Positions 24,262 through 35,685 of a DNA stretch of 64,000 nt are shown in pieces. Positions within the stretch are counted from its first letter, which is position 1. Each line of letters starts with the position of its first letter. The stretch covers positions 529,356 through 593,355 of the forward strand of contig NW_004450323.1 of NCBI RefSeq assembly GCF_000321225.1, given 5' to 3'. The position numbers and the translations under genes are program-made. Under the pieces are notes generated by a model. It had not been told where the DNA came from. It was given only the letters and a program-made list of their open reading frames with translations, and ran no database searches. Source of the DNA: Odobenus rosmarus divergens (lineage: Eukaryota; Chordata; Mammalia; Carnivora; Odobenidae).

Positions 24262-24660
24262 CAACTTCATGAATTCTTACCAAATCCTATCACTCCTCTT
24301 CTATCGACAATGGGTTGGATAACAAAGACTGTTGAAAGGATTGAAAGTAAAACAATTTCTGGTTCCGAAAAGGCAGCCGAATTCGGAGTATAGAAAGAAT
24401 GTCAAAGAAAAGGAAGCAACAGTTTTCGCTAGTAGAAGGACACTGTGTGGTAATAATTGCCACAATCCGTGGTACATCTTTGGCTGCTCCCAACATCCAT
24501 GCAACAGCTCTGAACCATGGGCATTTCTCTGACCTTCTGGGTGGAGGAAGAGCAGCCCTCCCTGCCAATGCCACCATGGGAGTGTGTTGGATTTTTTGTC
24601 ATTTCAGAATTTTTTTTTTTTCATTTTAAAACTCCCACTATTTTACAAGTTTTAACTCAT
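24262..24660. other. Unique sequence with open frames on both strands
   Basis: This stretch has open frames of 66-76 codons on plus and 67-95 codons on minus and slightly more CpG than its surroundings. It has no repeat signature. I saw no splice site with coding evidence and no recognisable domain. It could be an old pseudogene or plain unique DNA. Confidence 0.3.
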
Positions 24661-24664
24661 CAAA

Positions 24665-24840
24665 ATGACTTGAATATGGAGGAGGCAGTATAGCATGATT
24701 TAAGAAAGAACTGAACTAGGAGTCAGAAACCTGACTCCTAGGTTTCTGGTTCATCTCTGTGATAAATTAGCTAAATGATCTTGAATGAGTCACTTAACTT
24801 CTCTGGGCCCCAATTTCATCACTCATAAAACCAGAAGCCC
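24665..24840 (+). repeat. MIR
   Basis: Sense MIR order: 'gaggcagtatagcatgattt', 'aggagtcagaaacctgactc', 'ctaaatgatcttgaatgagt', 'cacttaacttctctgggccc', 'caatttcatcactcataaaa'. It includes an 11-bp hairpin (24716-24741). Confidence 0.9.
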
Positions 24841-25199
24841 AACCCCAAAGCTACCGATGTTCTTCTTTGGTTGAAGTAATGCATGCAGGAGGGTAGAGCC
24901 TGGCTCTTTCGACCTCTTTGCCCTCAGATCTTCCCTCAGCACCACCAGTGTTCCATGGGGCCCCTTCTTGGAACCCAGTGGCTCCTCAGACCACTGAACA
25001 CACCTTGTCTAGAAATTCTATATGGTCCTCTCACCCACTAAAATTCTGCAATCTATATTAGTTTTTCTCTCGTCATGAAGTTCATGAGTTTAAGCTGAGG
25101 TCTATTTTATAGTCTGAAGAAACAAATTGGCCTAATTTTAAGTGGGACACTAACTTATGCTTTTTCAAACATTTGGACATCGATTCTTCCCTTTCCCTA

Positions 25200-25572
25200 A
25201 AATTCATTCTTTTCCCTTTTATTCCCCCTTCATATAACACATTCACTATTTCTGCCAGGAAAACTACTTTTCAACCTTAAAAACCCTGTTCAGGGTTTCC
25301 TACCTCTAGAGTAAGCCTTCCCTGATTACCATTCAACTCTTTTCTGGTTCTCAAACCAATTCCTCCATTTTACTATCCCTCTTCCATGTCCACTCCTGTT
25401 GTTACATGAACCTCACTGCCTTGTGATTATTGCTTTACATAACCACTGCCTTCCTCTGGCATGGGTCCTTAAAGGAAGAAACTATGTCATATTCATCTTT
25501 GTATCTCTATTCCTCACACCTAACACTGTGCTTAGTGGTTATCAATATGCATTCAAAAGAGATTTATTGGAC
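25200..25572 (+). repeat. L2 3' part
   Basis: 'gtaagccttccctgattacc' (from the 'gaggccttccctgaccacc' part of L2), then 'aaggaagaaactatgtcata', 'ttcatctttgtatctctatt' and 'aacactgtgcttagtggtta' up to 'gagatttattgg' follow the L2 3' end in order. Confidence 0.75.
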
Positions 25573-26458
25573 TAAAGAGATAGTCTAGACACAAAGTAAC
25601 TCTGTAACAGGAACACACAGAAGCCAGTTCAAGGTGAAGCTGAGTTCATGGAAGCCCCCATGTGGAGACAAGTTCACTGATCTAACAACCACCAGATCTG
25701 ATTTTTTTTCCTAATCAATTCAACATTAGGAAAGTGGGATGGGAATGGAGGTGGGTTAAGGAGAGATTTTTTAGCATTGCTAAATCAAATGTTAGAAAGA
25801 GTATTTTTCCTTGTAAAGTTTTGCTTTATTTATTCCCCTTTAGTCATTTTATTTCTGAGAAATTGAGAATTCTTATTTGAAGATCTTTTTTTTTTTTTCC
25901 TCGAGTACCCACCATGGCCTTGAGCATGATGTCCTAGAACAAACTATTCCCTAGAGAGACCTGAATGAGGAGACAGAAACAAGGTCATTTTCAAAACAGC
26001 TTCAAAAGTTAGCCTGCCCCCAAGTCTCTTCCCAGAAGCAAGACCCAAAGGCTAAAAAGGAGTGATCTAGGTTAAACCACTGATTCCCTAAATGTAGTTG
26101 CATATCCTACATACTCATTGCTCATTATTAAAATGTGGAATACATTGACTTTCATCTAGGGGTGAAGGGGAATGGGACCATAAAAGCATGCTATGAGTGT
26201 TCATTACACCTTGCCTTTCACCTCATTAGAAAAGTAAAGCTAAAATTTAAAGTCCTTGACCGAAGCAGTTTGCCTGGGCACCCTTTATTTTAGTAGCCTA
26301 TGATTTTTCAGTTTTACTAGCAGAGACAAGAATTAATTTGTTGAGGATAAAATGTCAAAACTGAAAACACTGCCATTGGTTCAGTCTGGACCGGCTGGTT
26401 TATCCATCATCTGAAAAGCAGCCACATCCTGGCAGCAGTATTCAGATCATTTAGTGAC
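25573..26458. other. No feature recognised
   Basis: Unique-looking DNA with poly(T) at 25889-25901. No gene evidence. Confidence 0.45.
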
Positions 26459-26476
26459 AAAGTCCTGACTTGTCTT

Positions 26477-26890
26477 ATCGGGGAGGGTATGTGCTATGGT
26501 GAGCACTGTGAATTGTACAAGACTGATGAATCACGGATCTGTACTTCTGAAACAAATAATGCAATATATGTTAAGAAAAAAAGATGAAGAAGAAGAAGAT
26601 AGCAGGAGGGGAAGAATGAAGGGGAGTAAGTCGGAGGGGGAGACGAACCATTAGAGACGATGGACTCTGAAAAACAAACTGAGGGTTCTAGAGGGGAGGG
26701 GGGTGGGGGGATGGGTTGGCCTGGTGATGGGTATTAAAGAGGGCACATTCTGCGTGGAGCACTGGGTGTTATGCACAAACAATGAATCATGGAACACTGC
26801 ATCAAAAACTAATGATGTAATGTATGGTGGTTAACATAACAATAAAAAATTATTTAAAAAAATAATAATAAAATAAAATAAAATAAAATA
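26477..26890 (+). mobile_element. Young L1 3'-end insertion, 5' truncated
   Basis: About 414 bp of carnivore L1 3' UTR: 'gggagggtatgtgctatggt', 'agaagatagcaggaggggaa', 'gggggtggggggatgggttg', 'gagcactgggtgttatgcac', 'ggtggttaacataacaataa', then an (AAAAT)n tail. Perfect 18-bp TSD aaagtcctgacttgtctt (26459-26476 and 26891-26908). The intact TSD and near-consensus body suggest a recent insertion. Confidence 0.95.
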
Positions 26891-27637
26891 AAAGTCCTGA
26901 CTTGTCTTGGAAATTAGGGGTGATCTAACAACAACCAGAGCTGTAATGAATGTGGTGACTTCACTTAAATAGGAAGCCCTGTGAAGAGTGGAGGATAAAG
27001 GCAGCCTGGTAGACACCAAATTTTATTTATTTATTTTTAAATTTTTATTTAAATTCCAGTTAGTTAACATACAGTGTAATATTAGTTTCAGGTGAACAAT
27101 ATAATGATTCAACACTTCCTACAACACCCAATGCCCAATACAGGAAGTGCCCTTGTTAATCCACATCCCCTAATTTTACCCATCCCCCCACCCACCTCCC
27201 CTCTGGTAACTATCAGTTTGTTTTATATAGTCAAGAGTCTGTTTCTTGGTTTGCCTCTCTCTCTCTTTTTTCTTCCCTTTGCTCGCTTGTTTTGTTTCTT
27301 AAATTCCACATTTGAGTGAAATCGCATGGTATTTGTCTTTCTCTAGCTTATTTCGATTAGCGTAATACTCTCTAGCTCCATCCATGTTGCTGCAAATGGC
27401 AAGATTTCCTTCTTTTTATGGCTTGGTAATATTCCATTGTATATAGATACCATATCTTCTTTATCCATTCATCAACTGATGGACACTTAGGCTGTTTCCA
27501 TAATTTGGCTATTGTAGATAATGCTGCTATAAACATTGGTATACACGTAACCCTTTGAATTAGTGTTTTTGTATTCTTTGGTAAATACCTAGTAGTGCAA
27601 TTACTGGATCGAGGGGTAGTTCTATTTTTAACTTTTT

Positions 27638-27830
27638 TTTTAAGATTTTTTATTTCTTTATTTGACAGAGAGAGACACAGCAAGAGAGGGAACAGAAGCA
27701 GCAGGAGTGGGAGAGGGAGAAGTAGGCTTCCCGCTGAGCAGGGACCCCGATGTGGGGCTCAATCCCAGGACCCTGGGATCATGACCTGAGCCGAAGGCAG
27801 ACGCTTAACGACTGAACCACCCAGGTGCCC
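27638..27830 (-). mobile_element. SINEC inside L1
   Basis: Minus-strand copy with poly(T)/AAGATTTTTTATTTC tail on the plus strand, arm 'gagagacacagcaagagagg' and head ggcacctgggtggttcagtc. The TSD is ctatttttaacttttt / ctactttttaacttttt. Confidence 0.93.
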
Positions 27831-29213
27831 ATCCTACTTTTTAACTTTTTGAGGAGCCTCCATATTGTTTTCCAGAGTGGCTGCACCACTTTGCATTCCC
27901 ACCAACAGTACAAGAGGGTTCTCCTTTCTCCACATCCTCGCCAACACCTGTTATTTCCTGTGTGGTTGACTTTAGCCATTCTGACAGGTATGAGGTGATA
28001 TCTCATTGTGGTTTTGATTTGTATTTCCCTAATGATGTTAAGCATCTTTTCGGGTATCTATTGTCCATCTGGTGTCTTTTTTGGAAAAATGTCTATTCAT
28101 GTCTTCAGCCCATTTCTTAATTGGATTATTTGTTTTTTGGGTGTTGAGTTTGATAAGTTCTTTATAGATTTTGGATACTAATCCTTTATCAGATATGTCA
28201 TTTGCAAATATCTTCTCCCACTCCATAGGATGCCTTCTAGTTTTGTTGTTTCCTTCATTGTCACAGAAGCCTTTTATTTTTATAAATTTCCAATAGTATG
28301 TTTTTGCTTTTATTTCCCTTGTCTCAGGAGACATATCTAGAAAGAAGATGCTATGGCCAATGTCAAAGAGGTTACTGCCTTTATTCTCCCCTAGAATTGT
28401 TATGATTTCAAGTCTCACATTTAGATATTTAATCCATTTTGAATTTATTTGTGTATGGTGTAAGAAAGTAGTCCAGTTTCATTCTTTTGCATGTTGCTGT
28501 CCAGTTTTCCCAACACCATTTGTTGAAGAGACTGTATTTTTCCCATTAGATAGTCTTTCCTATTTTGTCAAAGATTAATTGGCCATGTAGTTATAGGTTT
28601 ATTTCTGGATTTTCTATTCTGTTCTATTGATCTGTGTGTCTATTTTTAGGCCAGTACCATACTGTTTTGATTACTACAGACTTGTAATATAACTTGAAGT
28701 CCAGAATTGTGATGCCTCCACCTTTGCTTTTCTTTTTCAAGGCTGCTTTGGCTATTCAGGGTCTTTGGTGGTTCCATACAAATTTTAGGATTGTTTGTTC
28801 TTGCTCTACAAAAAATGCTGGTGGTATTTTGATAAAGATTGCATTAGATGTGCAGATTGCTTTGGGTAGTACATACATTTTAACAATATTTGTTCTTCTA
28901 GTCCATGAGCATGGAATGTCTTTCCATTTCTGTGTGTCATTTTTAATTCTTTCATCAGTGTTTTATCATTTTTCAGAGTACAGGTCTTTCACCTCTTTGG
29001 TTAGTTTTATTCCTAGGTATCTTATCGTTTTTGGTGCAATTGTAAGTGGGATTGATTCCTTAATTTCTCTTTCTGCTGCTTCATTATCGGTGTATAGAAA
29101 AGCAACAGACCTCTATACATTGATTTTGTATCCTGCAACTTTACTAAATTCATTTACCAGTCCTAGCAGTTTTTTGGTGGAGTCTTTCAGGTTTTCTATG
29201 TAGAGTATCATGT

Positions 29214-29408
29214 TGGGGCACCTGAGTGGCACAGTCGGTTGATCATCTAACTCATGGTTTCAGCTCAGGGCCATGGGATCGAGCCCCATGTCGGGCTCCA
29301 TGCTAAGCATGGAGTCTGCTTACGATTCTCTCTCTCTCTCCCTCTACATCTCCCTCCCACACTGGTGGTGTCTCTCTCTAAAAAAAAAAATAATAATAAT
29401 AAATCTTT
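29214..29408 (+). mobile_element. SINEC inside L1 at the RT catalytic codons
   Basis: Head ggggcacctgagtggcacag, 'gggatcgagccccatgtcgg', CT-rich arm and A-rich (AAT)n tail. The TSD ta(t)gtagagtatcatgt / gtatagagcatcatgt lies on the codons next to L1 FVDD, so it was inserted within about 15 bp of the former catalytic site. Confidence 0.93.
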
Positions 29409-29960
29409 GTATAGAGCATCATGTCATCTACAAAGAGTGGAAGTCTGACTGCTTCCTTGCCAACTTGGATGCCTTTTATTTCTTTTTGTTGTCTGATTGC
29501 TGTGGCTAAACTTCCAGTTCCATGTGAAATAATAGCAGCGGGAGTGGACATCCCTGTCTTGTTCCTGACCATAAAGGGAAAGCTCTCAGTTATTCCCCAC
29601 TGAGGATGGTATTAGCTGTGGGCTTTTCATATATGGCCTTTATTATGTTGAGGTATGTTTCCTCTAAACCTACTTGCTTCAGGGTTTTTATCACAAATGG
29701 ATGTTGTACTTTGTCAAATGTTTTCTCAGCATCTATTGAAAGGATCATATGGCTCTTATCCTTTCTTTTACTGATGGGGTGTATCACGTTGATTGATTTG
29801 CAAATATTGAACCACCCTTGCAGCCCAGAAATAAATCCCACTTGATTGTGGTAAATGACTCTTTTAATGTACTGCTGGATTTGGTTTGCTAGTATTTTAT
29901 TGAGAATTTTTGCATCCGTGTTCATCAGGGATATTGGCCTGTTGAATTTTAGAGTCACAA

Positions 29961-30273
29961 ATAAACTGACAACAATATTTTGACCTCCTTATTCCTTGAC
30001 CAGTGCAAAGTTGTAGGTAAGAAGTCAAAGCTAGGTGAATTAGGAACAGATATAGATCTTTCTATTGGAAATTGGAAATCTGCATGGATTGGGTAGGAAG
30101 AAAGCAGGTGACTATGACGAAATGCAATAACAGAGCATCAGAATATTAATTTGTCAATTTGGCTTCACTAAGTCTGATACCAATTTTTAAACTTTCTTAT
30201 TTAAAAAAGAATATTTTAATCCATGCTAATGGTTTTGATTATAATTGTATGTGTGTCCCTTATATTAGTGGAA
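29961..30273. other. No feature recognised
   Basis: Unclassified AT-rich DNA between the L1 and a MIR. Confidence 0.45.
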
Positions 30274-30274
30274 A

Positions 30275-30420
30275 AAGAGTGCCAGGCCCTCTACTAAGCT
30301 TTGAACATGGATCACTTCACTGAATCCTCACAACAACCCCATGGTATGGGACTATTATTATGCCTGTTGTCCTGATAAGGCATAGAACTGTTAAGAAATT
30401 AGTCCAATTTTTCCTTGGAT
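30275..30420 (-). repeat. MIR, antisense
   Basis: 'gtgccaggccctctactaag', 'cactgaatcctcacaacaac', 'cccatggtatgggactatta', then 'agaactgttaagaaattagt' follow the antisense MIR order. Confidence 0.85.
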
Positions 30421-30673
30421 AAATTGCTTTGGAGTAAATACATTTAATAAAATTTATTTGGCATAAATAAATTAGACTCCAAAGTCAACACTTCATTGCT
30501 TTCATAGGAAAAATGGGAAAGATACAGACTTTGTATGAATTTCTAAGGAACATGTGAAATGAATATTAGGAAAAATACATTTTCTTAGTGTTCTGAGCAT
30601 CTTCAAAAAGGGAATAACATAATTGGTCATAACCCCAAAAAATAAAAAATTGAAATTTACTCTGCCAGCGTTG

Positions 30674-30862
30674 TTTTTTTTTTAAGATTTTATTTATTTA
30701 TTTGACAGACAGCGGGAGAAGGAACACAAGCAGGGTGAGTGGGAGAGGGAGAAGCAGGCCTCCAGCTGAGCAGGGAGCCCAATGCAGGGCTCGATCCCAA
30801 GGTCCAGGGATCATGACCCGAGCCGAAAGCAGATGCCCAACAACGGAGCCACCCAGGCTCCC
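30674..30862 (-). mobile_element. SINEC
   Basis: Minus copy: poly(T)/AAGATTTTATTTATTTATT tail, 'aagcaggcctccagctgagc' arm, 'gagccacccaggctccc' head. The TSD ctgccag(c/t)gt is at 30663-30672 and 30863-30872. It forms an inverted pair with the next SINE 115 bp away. Confidence 0.92.
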
Positions 30863-30977
30863 CTGCCAGTGTCTTTTAAATACATTGAGGAGACCCAAAC
30901 TGCAAAAATGATGGTATTTGTCTTACAACATCATGCAATAGCAATGTAGACAAGGGTGTCATTTAAAGTAAGAAAAA

Positions 30978-31173
30978 GGGATGCCTGGGTGGCTCAGTCA
31001 GTTCAGCACCTGCCTTGGGCTCAGGTCATGATCCCAGAGTCCTGGGATCAAGCCCCGCATCGAGCCCTGCATCTGGCTCCCTACTCAGTGGGGAGCCTGC
31101 TTCTCCCTCTCCCGCTCTCCCTGCTTGTGTGCTCTCTTTCTATCAAATGAATAAATAAAATCTTTAAAAAAAA
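30978..31173 (+). mobile_element. SINEC
   Basis: Head gggatgcctgggtggctcag, a body with a small duplication ('catcgagccctgcatctggc'), CT-rich arm and poly(A) tail. TSD taaagta(a/g)gaaaaa (30964-30977 and 31174-31187). Confidence 0.94.
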
Positions 31174-31261
31174 TAAAGTAGGAAAAAATTTTCCTCTCAG
31201 AAAATATACTAACACTATGTGTACATCTGAAGCTCTCAGTAAGACTGACGGTAGATATATG

Positions 31262-31762
31262 TAAGGGGCTGAATGTGTCCCCCCAAAATTCACATGTTGA
31301 AGCTCCAACTCCCAGTGTGGCTATATTTGGTTTTTTAAATATATATTATATCATATTAAATATTATTATGAATGTATATATTAAATATAATATTTATTAT
31401 AGGGAATTAGTTCACATGATTATGGAGACTGGCAAATCCCAAATCTGCAGGGCTGATTTCCAGTGTGACTGTATTTGGAGATGGAGCCTCCAAGGAAGTA
31501 ATTAAAGTTAAAGAAGTTCATAAGGGTGGAGTCCTGATCCGATAAGATTAGATTCCACATAAGAAGAGGCACCAGAGAGGTCAAAGGAAAGGCCATGCGA
31601 GGACAGGGCAGCCATCTACAAGCCAGGAAGAGAGCTCCCACCAGTAACACGTGATCTTGGATTTTCCAGCTCTCAGAATTGTGAGAAGATGAATTTTTAT
31701 GGTTTAAGCCACCCAGTTTGTGGCATTTCATTATAACAGCCTGAGCAGACTAATACAACATA
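31262..31762 (+). mobile_element. MaLR-type LTR with nested insertion
   Basis: Sense MaLR (MLT/MST-like) LTR: 'gggctgaatgtgtcccccca', 'attcacatgttgaagctcca' at the start, then 'catgcgaggacagggcagcc', 'ttttccagctctcagaattg', 'aagccacccagtttgtggca' and 'aacagcctgagcagactaat' at the end. A 130-bp AT-rich insertion (31331-31460) interrupts it. Confidence 0.88.
31331..31460 (-). mobile_element. AT-rich retroposed fragment nested in LTR
   Basis: Flanked by an 18-bp TSD cagtgtg(g/a)ct(a/g)tatttgg (31313-31330 and 31461-31478). It starts with TTTTTT on the plus strand, so it is minus-oriented with its tail at the left, then a long A/T stretch (31338-31400), then 'gggaattagttcacatgatt' and 'atggagactggcaaatccca'. 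The family is not assigned; the TSD and the oligo(T) end argue for L1-type retroposition. Confidence 0.75.
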
Positions 31763-32879
31763 TTTGGAGAAATCACATTTTCAAGTTTTCAGTTTAATAT
31801 TTTTTGTTAGTCATTCCTTTTGTTTGCTTCTAGCAGAGGTAGACGTTGGTAGCAAGTCTCAAAAATCTAAGAAATATCAAAGACCAAATAAATAATACTC
31901 TGTATTAATTCATTTTTTCTATAATTTTGGAAAAGAACGTCATGTTTTATTTCATGTCAGTAAGTTTTGTTCAGTTCCTGGAATACTACTGTCTCCTAGG
32001 GGATGACCAGGACCCACTGGACAGACAAGAAATGTCTTCAGCATTGTTAGTTTGAGAATACCTTCTGCTATGAAAGTTTTTGTGTTTTTAAATTGTTGGT
32101 TTGTTTTGAAAATAATTTATAAATAACCAATATTTACTGGAAATGTCTAGGGAATAAATTCACCCTTGATACCACTATGCAGACATGTTGTTAACAATCT
32201 AGAAGAATTATAGTCAACAGATATGTATCCTGTTTATATTATCCTTCTTTATAGAGGACATAGATACTTCAGAGCATGGGTTTAGAGAATCTGAATCCAT
32301 GCTGGGCTCGGTCACAAACTCTGTCAATTCAAGAAAAGATGCTCCTCCTGATCTCAACAGAGAAATGACAGGAATCTATATTGCCTACCAATTCCGGGAC
32401 TTGCCATATAAATGTATTTTTACATGATACTAGAGCGTGAGCTTTCTCAAAAAGGGAATAATATGAATGTCATGTTATAATCAGTACCAGGCAGCCCCTA
32501 AAGTAGGTAAAACAGTATGATTTTTGTGGAACCCAACTCATTTCATCTATAGGTCTAAAATAATTAAAAAAAAAAAAACTCAACAGGAATACTGAAATTT
32601 TCCAGAGCTGAACTCCTAACCCATTAATCAATTTACTCAACCTGGATGTTGCACCAACTGTGTAATCATAGCAACCATAATCTTACTTGGTACTATTTAT
32701 GGGAATGGAAGAAATGGAAAAATTGAGAACCTGGTTTACTGCCTGACCTACTGGATCCTTATATATTTTCTTCTGTTTACTCCCAAATTAAGTATCTTTG
32801 GAATTAAAGATCAGCTCGAATTCTCCCCATTCCTGGGAGTCTGAGAGAAAGAACACTCTAGGCATATCAGTCAATGTCC
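31763..32879. other. No feature recognised
   Basis: Unclassified DNA. There is no repeat head or tail and no exon evidence. A poly(A) run sits at about 32565-32578. Confidence 0.45.
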
Positions 32880-33480
32880 ATTCAGGAAAACAAACCACTC
32901 CAGAGGTTTCAAACAGAGGGCTTTAATGCAGGGAGTTGGCTATAATGACATAAGACAGGTGGTACGGGCACAAGAGAGGGGTGGACAGTGGTAGCAGAGG
33001 AGGGCGGCTACCACCACTGCTGCTACCTCAGACTACTGCTATGGTAGTGGGGAAAGAAGCCCGGAGACGGCACGCCCACGGACGAGCCCATACACACTGT
33101 CATGGCGACTGCGAAAGGCGCTGTTCCTTCTGATGTTGGAGCTGCTCAGCCACCACCTAGCGACAACCCAGGCACTTACATCACCGCTGAGGAGCTCGCT
33201 CTCCTACTGCAGCTCCTCTCCCAGGTGCTTCGAAAAGCACGGGGGGAAATGGCTTCCTTCTTCCTCCTGCCTACCAATCTCCTACCAAGACGTCACGCAG
33301 AATCATCCATAAACCAGGTCTCCATTTTTCTTCTTCTACCAATTGATCAGAGGAAGGAAGTCAGAAGCTGCTTCTCAAAGGGAGAGCACCTGCTTGCAGA
33401 AGAGGCCATGACTTTGCTCCAAACTACCCATGAAATGTGAGGCACGGATTGAGAGATGATAGCAACAAAGCAGAAGTAGG
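32880..33480 (-). repeat. LTR-like repeat, left copy
   Basis: 'tcaggaaaacaaaccactcc', 'tttcaaacagagggctttaa', 'tgcagggagttggctataat' and the GC-rich part with CpGs (33055-33260) resemble the right flank of the retroviral relic at 36961-37900 in order and content. The 112-codon ORF at 33102-33440 (MATAKGAVPSDVGAAQPPPS start) is within it; I treat it as chance coding in a GC-rich repeat, not a gene. Confidence 0.45.
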
Positions 33481-34173
33481 AGTTATAGAAGTCTGAGCTG
33501 CTGGTCATACAACTTGTATTTTTAGAATCTGATCAAGTCTAATCTCATGTACCCTGCTTCCACTTAATGACAGAACACTGCTGCCATACACCTGTTTAAG
33601 GCTTGGTGGATCAGGTAATACCCAGTTTATAATGGGCAGTTGGGATAGCCAATGATCAAGCACTGGTTTTCACCAGGGCCCAAAAAGCAGACCAGGAACT
33701 GTTTCTAGAGAGACAGTGGTAGTTCGTAAAAAACGGGATAGCTTTTCCCCAAGAGCCTCAGGATCGGCCATAGAAGTTCCTGTTAGAGCATGTCAGAACT
33801 CCCACAGAGCATCTTAATTTGTGATAAGACACTTGGACAACCACTGAATCTGCTGGTCATAAAAGCCAAACCGCAGAGCCTTGAGCCCCACTATTTGGTA
33901 GCCTTGCAGTTTACTCAGTAAGTACTCAAAACTCAGTAAGTACTAAATAAGCACACTGAAACATATTATTTATCCCAACAATGCAAACAAGAACACAAAG
34001 CACTGGATCTCTTTTATAGTGGTGAGTAGCACAGGGTGCAGCAACTTGTCTTTTTTATTTGGAGTTGATGCCCCAGAAGATTGGGCTCTTCAAATTCCAC
34101 TAAGGTGCCAGAACTTGGAATTTTCAATGAGGCTTATTTCCCACCTTCTCCCACACACATGTGATTTTCAAAG

Positions 34174-34357
34174 GCAGTAATTCTCAAACTTTAATGTTCA
34201 TCAGAACTACCCTCAGGGATTGTTAAAATACAGATTATTCCACCCCTAATTTCTGACATAGTCGGTTTTGGATGGGGCTGAGGCTAGAAAATTTGCTTCA
34301 ACACATTCCCAGGTAGCATTGATGCTGCTGGTCCAGGGCCCATGGTTTGTGAATCAA
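34174..34357 (+). mobile_element. MER5-type DNA transposon (hAT-Charlie, non-autonomous)
   Basis: 'gtaattctcaaactttaatg', 'catcagaactaccctcaggg', 'attgttaaaatacagattat', 'gaaaatttgcttcaacacat' and 'agcattgatgctgctggtcc' follow the MER5A/B consensus in order. It ends at 'ggtttgtgaatcaatt', the decayed terminal inverted repeat. Confidence 0.88.
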
Positions 34358-35430
34358 TTTTGTAAGTCATCGAGAGTAGTTGTTAACTTCCCAATCACCA
34401 GGATCAATTAGCTTCCTACAATCTACGCAATGAATCATCATTATGTTCCATGGAATGTTGAGATAATCAAGGTCCTCACAGACTAGATTATGATGAAGAG
34501 AACATGAGAATTAACAAAGCCTTGAGTTAAGATATACTTCTGTCCTTGCCAGATGGAAGCGAAATTGGTATAGAAAGGGGGAAAAAACTTTTTTTGCCAG
34601 GTCAATAAATTATATAACATGTTCCAAATGCTATACTGATCTTTTTTCTGCATCCTGTATTTAAAATTGGTATTTATAATTGAATTATTTATCACCTGAT
34701 CACATTTATAGAATTCCACATTCTCCAAGATCCATCTGCCTTCTTCACAAAAGACAGTATTAATTAGGTTGGTGACAAGAATCAATACTTCTACAGTTTT
34801 CAAATTTTTGATGGTGATATTAACCTCTATGACTCCCCTCATGGATGAGATATTGCTTTTAGTTTATATCTTGGTCAGGATGGGAAGTTTTAAGGGCTTC
34901 CATTTGGTCCTGTCTATAATAATGGCCCTTGATCCACAGTGAGCATTCTACCTATTGCCAAAAATGTCATTTCAACTAAGCATGTGAGAACTGTGAAAAG
35001 CACAATAACATGGTTTCATGGGTCTATTGGACCCACTGTGAGATCTAATCAGCCCCAAACACCATACATTTTTACTGGTTTTTGACATCACCAGGGATTA
35101 GCAATTCAGAGCCATTGATCTATAATGCTAAAAAATCTGGGTATTTGCCTTTCCTCAGTACACAGTCATCCTGGCAGATGGAGTCAGATTCCTTTGGGGA
35201 AGGACATGAAGAAGATTTACATTATTTACTTATTACAGTGTCCCAGGGAATTTCTTCAAGGATACCCAATTTTCCCTTCATTTACATAAGCCTGAGTCTT
35301 TGAACTGCCTCATGCCTAGAAACTGAGAGACAGAACACAACTTTCTTTGTGCAGACTCAAACCAGTATTTTCTCCCTAGTCCTAGAGTTTTATCAATTAT
35401 AAGGTAGGCTGCCAATATATTTTATACTTT

Positions 35431-35640
35431 GGGGTGCCTGTGTGGCTTAGTCGGTTAATCATCCAACTCTTGGTTTGGGCTCAGGTCATGATCTCAGGGT
35501 CATGAGATCAAGCCCCAAGTCACGCTCTGCACTCAGCGTGGAGTCTGCTTGAGATTCTCTCTTTCCCTCTGCCCCTCCCCCCACTCATGTGTGTGCTCTC
35601 TCTCTAAATAAACAAATATATAAACAAATCTTTAAAAATA
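35431..35640 (+). mobile_element. SINEC
   Basis: Head ggggtgcctgtgtggcttag, 'tcaagccccaagtcacgctc', CT-rich arm and tail 'taaacaaatctttaaaaata'. The flanking AT repeat atatattttata(c)tt gives a plausible TSD (35415-35430 and about 35641-35657). Confidence 0.9.
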
Positions 35641-35685
35641 TATATATTTTATATATTAAGGACTTTTTAAAAATTAGCAATTGCC

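Larger units (their letters stand above)
27020..29960 (-). mobile_element. 5'-truncated L1, ORF2 RT to 3' UTR
   Basis: Sense is right to left. The RT domain starts at about 29958 (residues [20 protein letters not shown], then [20 protein letters not shown]). The catalytic strand reads LFVDDMMLYT (FADD changed to FVDD) at about 29409-29435. The RNase-H-like tail and C-terminal region follow, with residues SNLFDIGHSIFFLDMSPETR near 28320-28380. The 3' UTR ends at 27020. Two SINEs (27638-27830, 29214-29408) interrupt it. The long plus-strand ORF at 28694-29203 is an antisense shadow of this ORF2. A tentative TSD is tagacaccaaat / tagagtcacaaat. Confidence 0.88.

Noticed and set aside
24290..24629. 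Open frames on both strands with slightly raised CpG
   Set aside because: No domain, no splice signals that define an exon, and both strands open; noted as unique DNA only.
28694..29203. 169-codon plus-strand ORF, the longest in the window
   Set aside because: It is the reverse complement of L1 ORF2 RT coding (27020-29960, minus). Its hydrophobic look comes from reading A-rich L1 codons backwards.
29590..29958. 122-codon RT-domain ORF
   Set aside because: L1 ORF2 fragment, 5' truncated and interrupted by a SINE near the catalytic site; not a functional CDS.
33102..33440. 112-codon ORF starting MATAKGAVPSDVGAAQ with a GC-rich, CpG-containing context
   Set aside because: Lies in an LTR-like repeat whose related copy is at 36961-37900. 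No splice site, domain or known protein; treated as chance coding.
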